Shown here: positions 42,815 through 46,558 of the stretch, one piece after another | How the letters are laid out: every line of letters starts with the position of its first letter | How positions within the stretch are numbered: the stretch's first letter is position 1 | Source of the DNA: a virus | Direction: 5' to 3' (one strand) | Length of the DNA stretch: 46,558 bases | IMG/VR virus record: IMGVR_UViG_3300047560_001989 | Location: 1-46,558 of that record | Program-made: the position numbers and the translations under genes | The notes under the pieces: model-generated | What the model was told of the DNA's origin: nothing | What the model saw: the letters and a program-made list of their open reading frames with translations, nothing else | The model's database searches: none

Positions 42815-44911
42815 ATGGACAATAATTTAGATCAAGTTGCCAAAGATCTTTATGGCAAAATTAGAACACGTTTCCCACAAATTAAGATGGGAGATGAGAA
42901 TGCTGAAGTTTTAAGTAAAAAAACAGATATTCCAAACGCCAGATTTTTTGAATTCGAATATGAACATAATGGCGAACCTCTTGGTACGATTGCTATTACA
43001 TTAGATCAAGATGATGGGGTTGTAATTCAACTAAGCGACGAGCTATCAAACCTATCAGAAACCTCTATGGCAGCTGATGATGATTTGTATACATTTCTAC
43101 GTTCATTCAGATTATTCGCTAAAAAACGGTTATTAAATTACGACGTGCAAAACATCGGTAAAAGTAACTTAGATAAACGCGATTATGAATTTCGTGCAAA
43201 ACCAAAGGAATTTACAATGATGGAAAACAAAATGTTTGGTACGAGCCGTATCAGCTACCAAGATTTAGGCGAGGCTAAGTTGGTTGTAAAACACAATAAG
43301 CCAGTAAATCCAAATCTTGCTGCCGGTCGCTCTATGAATATCGAAAGCATTTATATAGAAAATAGTGATGGTGAACGCTTCAAATATCCGTATAAACACT
43401 TGCACGGTGCAAGAGCAATTGCCGAACATATTAAACATGGCGGTACCCCATATGATTCAATTGGCCGACACATTGTTGGTTTAAGTGAAGAACTTACACA
43501 ATTACGCAAATTTAAAAATTACGTTGGTCGCCAAACTCAATTGTCAGAAGCAATGGGAACAATTACTGATAAAGTGGTTGAACGTATTGATGCTGTAAAA
43601 AAAGAAGTTCAACAATTACAACGTAAATCATATTATGAACAATTTGCTGAAAATTTCCAAGAATATGACGCACAAGAAATACCAGAATCTATAATGCAAG
43701 ATTGGCAAGATAGATTAACTATACGTTCATTTAATGAAGATATTAAACAAGTATTCCCATACTTATATAATATTATGGAAACCAGTTCGTTGCCAGTGCG
43801 TGAACTAGATATGAGTGATATCGATGATCTTTTGTCAGAATCAGTTGCACCCCGCCCTAATAAGATTTCATCATACAATCCATCTTTAATACTAGAAACA
43901 TTCTTAAATCGAATTATTAGTGAGGATAAAGATGAATTGTTTAGCGAGATGCCTGGTGCTAGAAATAAAGCAATCAAAGATTTAAATATACTTCTTTCAT
44001 CAGAATTAGCTGGTGGCGAAGCCGGGGTATTAGCATTACGTGGACTTATCGATGACCGAAGTTTCACTAATAAAATCTCTGTTCTTAAGACCGATTCTGA
44101 AATTAGAAACGAACTTAAACAATACTTACTAGATAAAGAACCAGAAATAATCCCGTTATTACCTAACTTGGATTCAAAATCCCCAGCTGAAATTGGTGGA
44201 GAATCACCGGCTGGCGCGGAACCACCGGCAGGTGGAGAAATGCCTCCAGCACCACCAATGGGCGGGGAAGCACCACCCGCGCCACCAATGGGCGGGGAAG
44301 TTCCACCAGCACCACCGATGGGTGGAGAAATGCCTCCAGCACCACCAATGGGTGGAGAAATGCCTCCAGCACCACCAATGGGTGCAACAGTTCCACCAGC
44401 TCCAGTTGCGGAAAGTATTAAAATGCGAGCTAAATTTATTAAAGCGAAAATGGCTGGTGCAACGTTAGATTCTATAATTGCTGAAGGAATTACTATTCGT
44501 GACGCAATTAAAGAATGCGGATTAGATAATGAAGAATGCGGATTTTCATCAAATAAAGAACAATCGCGGTCATCTGGGGTTGATGAATTACTCAAAGTAA
44601 TTTCAGGATTCTGGAATGCCACCGACAAAAATTTTACAATCGGTGGAACTCGTGCTAAAATTAAAGTTGTCAAAGCGTTTCAAGATGGCGAATGCCCATC
44701 CGCAACCGAGGATGACGTCAAACAAGCATTGTTATTCATCACTAAAAAAGATCCAAGTACGGATGCCAGCGTCGAACCGACCTCGTTAGATGATATCGAT
44801 ACCGATAATCGTGAAAAACATATGTTTGACAAGATGATTTATATGCAAGAAGAACCAGTTATGGAAAGTGAGCTGGATAAAATCAAAAGATTTGCAGGAA
44901 TATATAAATGA
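42815..44911 (+). CDS. Large conserved phage protein with Pro-rich repeats
   Basis: A 698-aa protein without a recognised catalytic domain. The N-terminal half is alpha/beta (GTIAITLDQDDGVVIQLSDEL, then LRSFRLFAKKRLLNYDV and a KYP-type YKHLHGARAIAEHI segment). Residues about 250-275 look like a coiled coil. Residues about 473-530 are a Pro/Gly linker of 10-residue units (GGEMPPAPPM). The C-terminal part is a separate domain that ends MESELDKIKRFAGIYK. That ending resembles the C-terminus of the next gene product. Similar proteins lie near terminase in aquatic T4-like phages. A virion or internal head role is plausible but unproven. The stop overlaps the next ATG (ATGA). Confidence 0.75.
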   Translation: MDNNLDQVAKDLYGKIRTRFPQIKMGDENAEVLSKKTDIPNARFFEFEYEHNGEPLGTIAITLDQDDGVVIQLSDELSNLSETSMAADDDLYTFLRSFRLFAKKRLLNYDVQNIGKSNLDKRDYEFRAKPKEFTMMENKMFGTSRISYQDLGEAKLVVKHNKPVNPNLAAGRSMNIESIYIENSDGERFKYPYKHLHGARAIAEHIKHGGTPYDSIGRHIVGLSEELTQLRKFKNYVGRQTQLSEAMGTITDKVVERIDAVKKEVQQLQRKSYYEQFAENFQEYDAQEIPESIMQDWQDRLTIRSFNEDIKQVFPYLYNIMETSSLPVRELDMSDIDDLLSESVAPRPNKISSYNPSLILETFLNRIISEDKDELFSEMPGARNKAIKDLNILLSSELAGGEAGVLALRGLIDDRSFTNKISVLKTDSEIRNELKQYLLDKEPEIIPLLPNLDSKSPAEIGGESPAGAEPPAGGEMPPAPPMGGEAPPAPPMGGEVPPAPPMGGEMPPAPPMGGEMPPAPPMGATVPPAPVAESIKMRAKFIKAKMAGATLDSIIAEGITIRDAIKECGLDNEECGFSSNKEQSRSSGVDELLKVISGFWNATDKNFTIGGTRAKIKVVKAFQDGECPSATEDDVKQALLFITKKDPSTDASVEPTSLDDIDTDNREKHMFDKMIYMQEEPVMESELDKIKRFAGIYK
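44231..44410 (+). repeat. 30-bp tandem repeat encoding a Pro/Gly/Met linker
   Basis: Five 30-base units and a degenerate sixth encode GGE(M/A/V)PPAPPM. Units 1, 4 and 5 are identical in sequence, pointing to recent unit gain or conversion. The repeat is in frame, so copy changes would only alter the linker length. Confidence 0.9.
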
Positions 44912-46086
44912 AAAAAATTACAGAAAGCCAATTAATAGATAGAGTTGCACAGCTTCGTGCAAAGGTGAACGAGGCGGGACCACTTAAACCATCCCCAAAT
45001 GAGTTACAACTTAATCCACCAGCATCGCCCTCACAAGGGCAATACGGTGGCGATCAAAACCCGAACAACAACTTGATGTTCCCATCGGCGGTAAAACCTG
45101 GTGAGCGTCATGCAGATCCATCGAGAACAAATTCGCCATCTGGAAATGTTAAACCATTCCCAGTTGACCCTGCATCAACACAAACAAGTCCTCGTATACA
45201 ACCGCAAGGCGGTATACCAGGTGGAGTTGTTGACAACGCTATTAACAACCCACTGCCTCCTGTAACCCCACCTAAACAACAAGGTGCGACCGCAGCACAA
45301 CCAGCGCAAGATGCTAGTGGGCATTGGTATGATCCAATTACCAAATTTGCATCAAATGTTGGTGATGATTTAAGTTATGCAGCAAATCACTTAGGTGATA
45401 TTGGACAAGGAGTTGGTAAAACAGCAGCGAATATGGCACAAGGTGTTGGCGATTTTGTATCTGGTGTATATAATGGTGCAACTAGTGGTGGAACACCGCC
45501 CAAAGGTCAAACCGCCGCACAACCAAAAGGTGGTGCAAAACATGGTGGAAAAACTGGTGGACACGGTGGTGGACACGGTGGTGCTGGTATGAATCCAAAA
45601 GTTGCGGCACTTCAACAAGACTTAAATTCAAAAGGTGCTAAACTTAATGTTGATGGTATTTGGGGTCCAAAAACCCAAGAAGCATACGATTCTATATACA
45701 ATAATCATTCTAAAATTGAACAAGATTATGCAGCTGCCAATCAAAAATCAGCCGATGAATATGTTGCCCAAATGAAAAAACTTGGAACTGATCCGGCTGT
45801 AATTGCACAAAAAGTTCACCAAGTGTTCCCAAATGCAAAAGTAAACGCGGATACAACGACGCCACCAGTTACAGCAGGAAGTACACAACCAGTTGCTAAC
45901 CAAGCGGCCGCCGCTATTACACCAAACTTTCAAAGTTTACAACCTGCACCAGCAGCGGCACCAGCAGCGACACCTGCGCCAGCAGCGGCACCAGCAGCTA
46001 ACGAACCCCCTCAAAAATCATCGGAAGTTCAAGTATTCAAAGAATCAGATGAACTATCCAGAATTTTAAAATTAGCAAGATTGTAA
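44908..46086 (+). CDS. Peptidoglycan-binding-domain protein with terminal tag-like peptides
   Basis: A 392-aa protein translationally coupled to the upstream gene by an ATGA overlap. The N-terminus is MKKITESQLIDRVAQLRAK. A low-complexity Pro/Gly/Gln region follows, with a His/Gly patch (residues about 210-228). A PG_binding_1-like domain lies at residues about 230-265 (VAALQQDLNSKGAKLNVDG, then IWGPKTQEAY). After a Lys/Ala helix come Pro/Ala repeats and the ending ESDELSRILKLARL. The binding domain suggests contact with the cell wall during entry or lysis, but no hydrolase domain is visible. The next gene has the same N-terminus and binding domain. Confidence 0.75.
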   Translation: MKKITESQLIDRVAQLRAKVNEAGPLKPSPNELQLNPPASPSQGQYGGDQNPNNNLMFPSAVKPGERHADPSRTNSPSGNVKPFPVDPASTQTSPRIQPQGGIPGGVVDNAINNPLPPVTPPKQQGATAAQPAQDASGHWYDPITKFASNVGDDLSYAANHLGDIGQGVGKTAANMAQGVGDFVSGVYNGATSGGTPPKGQTAAQPKGGAKHGGKTGGHGGGHGGAGMNPKVAALQQDLNSKGAKLNVDGIWGPKTQEAYDSIYNNHSKIEQDYAAANQKSADEYVAQMKKLGTDPAVIAQKVHQVFPNAKVNADTTTPPVTAGSTQPVANQAAAAITPNFQSLQPAPAAAPAATPAPAAAPAANEPPQKSSEVQVFKESDELSRILKLARL

Positions 46087-46090
46087 AACT

Positions 46091-46558
46091 ATGAAAAAGA
46101 TTACCGAAAAAACATTACTTGCTAGGGTCAATCGATTAAATGGGAAAATGGCTATGATGGAAGCTAAATCAGATCCGGCGGTATTAAAAATACAACAAGA
46201 TTTGATTGCACAAGGATACCCGTTAAAACCAGATGGTATAATGGGTCCTAAAACCAAAGCAGCAATGGATTGGCAAGCACAATCCGCTGCTAGAACCGCA
46301 ACGCTGAACACGCCAACCGCGCAGCCTGCAGCTCAACCGGCAGCTCCGGTTAAGCCTAACGAGCAAGATGTTGATCCAGATTATTCTGACTGGAAAGAGG
46401 AACCGTATAGCACTAAATACTTAGATCCAAATGAACCAGGCTTAGATTCTTCTGATCCAAATGTTAAAACTTGGAACTTTGGAGCAATGGCCGATGAGAA
46501 TCCAGAATTGTTAAAGAAGTATCAAATTGCTAGTTTTAGAAAAAATAATCCTGATGCG
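46091..46558 (+). CDS. Second peptidoglycan-binding-domain protein (3' partial)
   Basis: The frame from ATG 46091 is open to the window end, giving at least 156 residues. It starts MKKITEKTLLARVNRLNGK, matching the preceding gene product. A PG_binding_1-like domain lies at residues about 33-62 (VLKIQQDLIAQGYPLKPDG, then IMGPKTKAAMDW). A Pro/Ala linker and a Trp/Asp-rich segment (DPDYSDWKEEPYSTKYLDP) follow; a catalytic domain might lie beyond the window. No ribosome site is seen, and the start lies four bases after the previous stop, so translation is probably coupled. It is likely a duplicate of the upstream gene that has since diverged. Confidence 0.8.
   Translation, partial: MKKITEKTLLARVNRLNGKMAMMEAKSDPAVLKIQQDLIAQGYPLKPDGIMGPKTKAAMDWQAQSAARTATLNTPTAQPAAQPAAPVKPNEQDVDPDYSDWKEEPYSTKYLDPNEPGLDSSDPNVKTWNFGAMADENPELLKKYQIASFRKNNPDA

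Noticed and set aside
44231-44410. Possible CRISPR-like array because of regular 30-bp repeats
   Set aside because: The units are contiguous with no spacers, in frame, and encode a Pro-rich linker.
43633-44673. A 346-aa open frame on the minus strand over the large repeat-containing protein
   Set aside because: It is antisense to a well-supported gene with better start and ribosome site, and its Gly/Pro/Ser-rich sequence is produced by the 30-bp repeat read backwards.
1-46558. tRNA genes, insertion sequences, attachment sites or an integrase
   Set aside because: No cloverleaf-like CCA or T-loop pattern, transposase motif or recombinase motif was noticed; the genes are those of a lytic T4-like structural region.

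Overview
The window is a late structural module of a T4-like contractile-tailed phage (myovirus). It is AT-rich, almost entirely coding, and organised like the virion clusters of marine and freshwater T4-like phages such as cyanophage and pelagiphage relatives. Hallmark genes recognised from protein sequence are large terminase (gp17), small terminase (gp16), tail sheath (gp18), tail tube (gp19), head-completion nuclease (gp4), neck proteins gp13 and gp14, sheath terminator gp15, and a T4 gp1-like dNMP kinase. No bacterial housekeeping gene, tRNA, integrase, insertion sequence or CRISPR array was seen. The host cannot be told from this sequence.

Layout. Positions 1 to about 28200 are a plus-strand adhesion block. 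It holds two paralogous repeat-rich fibre genes (the first cut by the window edge), two small virion proteins, two giant paralogous fibres (2128 and 2132 aa) built from sugar-binding-like repeats, a beta-helix and Asp-box propeller blades, a 1030-aa tail protein, a glycine-rich adhesin-like protein with a coupled partner, three short beta-repeat fibre genes, and a 1164-aa virion protein. A bidirectional terminator at 28205-28231 separates this from a minus-strand operon gp14 - gp15 - Nudix hydrolase (31613 to 28230). gp13 then reads rightward from a promoter placed back-to-back with the gp14 promoter. Next come a dNMP kinase with its own near-perfect sigma-70 promoter, a small antisense HNH-type gene, and the core set: gp18, gp19, a second tube-like protein, a conserved small protein, gp4, gp16, two head/core-like proteins, gp17, a large repeat-containing protein, and two paralogous peptidoglycan-binding-domain proteins. 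The last gene runs off the window end.

Regulation. At least a dozen copies of an 8-base element NNTAAATA, matching the T4 late promoter TATAAATA, sit just upstream of genes or gene groups. Four intrinsic terminators and one unusually stable CUUCGG hairpin without a U-tract punctuate the transcripts. Only the dNMP kinase carries a clear host-type promoter, which suggests it is made earlier than its neighbours.

Most noteworthy: (1) comparing the two giant fibres shows several discrete domains inserted cleanly into a shared backbone, including one small beta-module nested inside another insertion and reused in a third gene; (2) gp15 is split near its N-terminus by one extra base in a T-run; (3) two late promoters lie back-to-back, one base apart, between gp14 and gp13; (4) several proteins near the terminase carry N- or C-terminal peptides resembling head-targeting or cargo tags. 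All protein assignments come from reading motifs and remembered family patterns; no database search was run.
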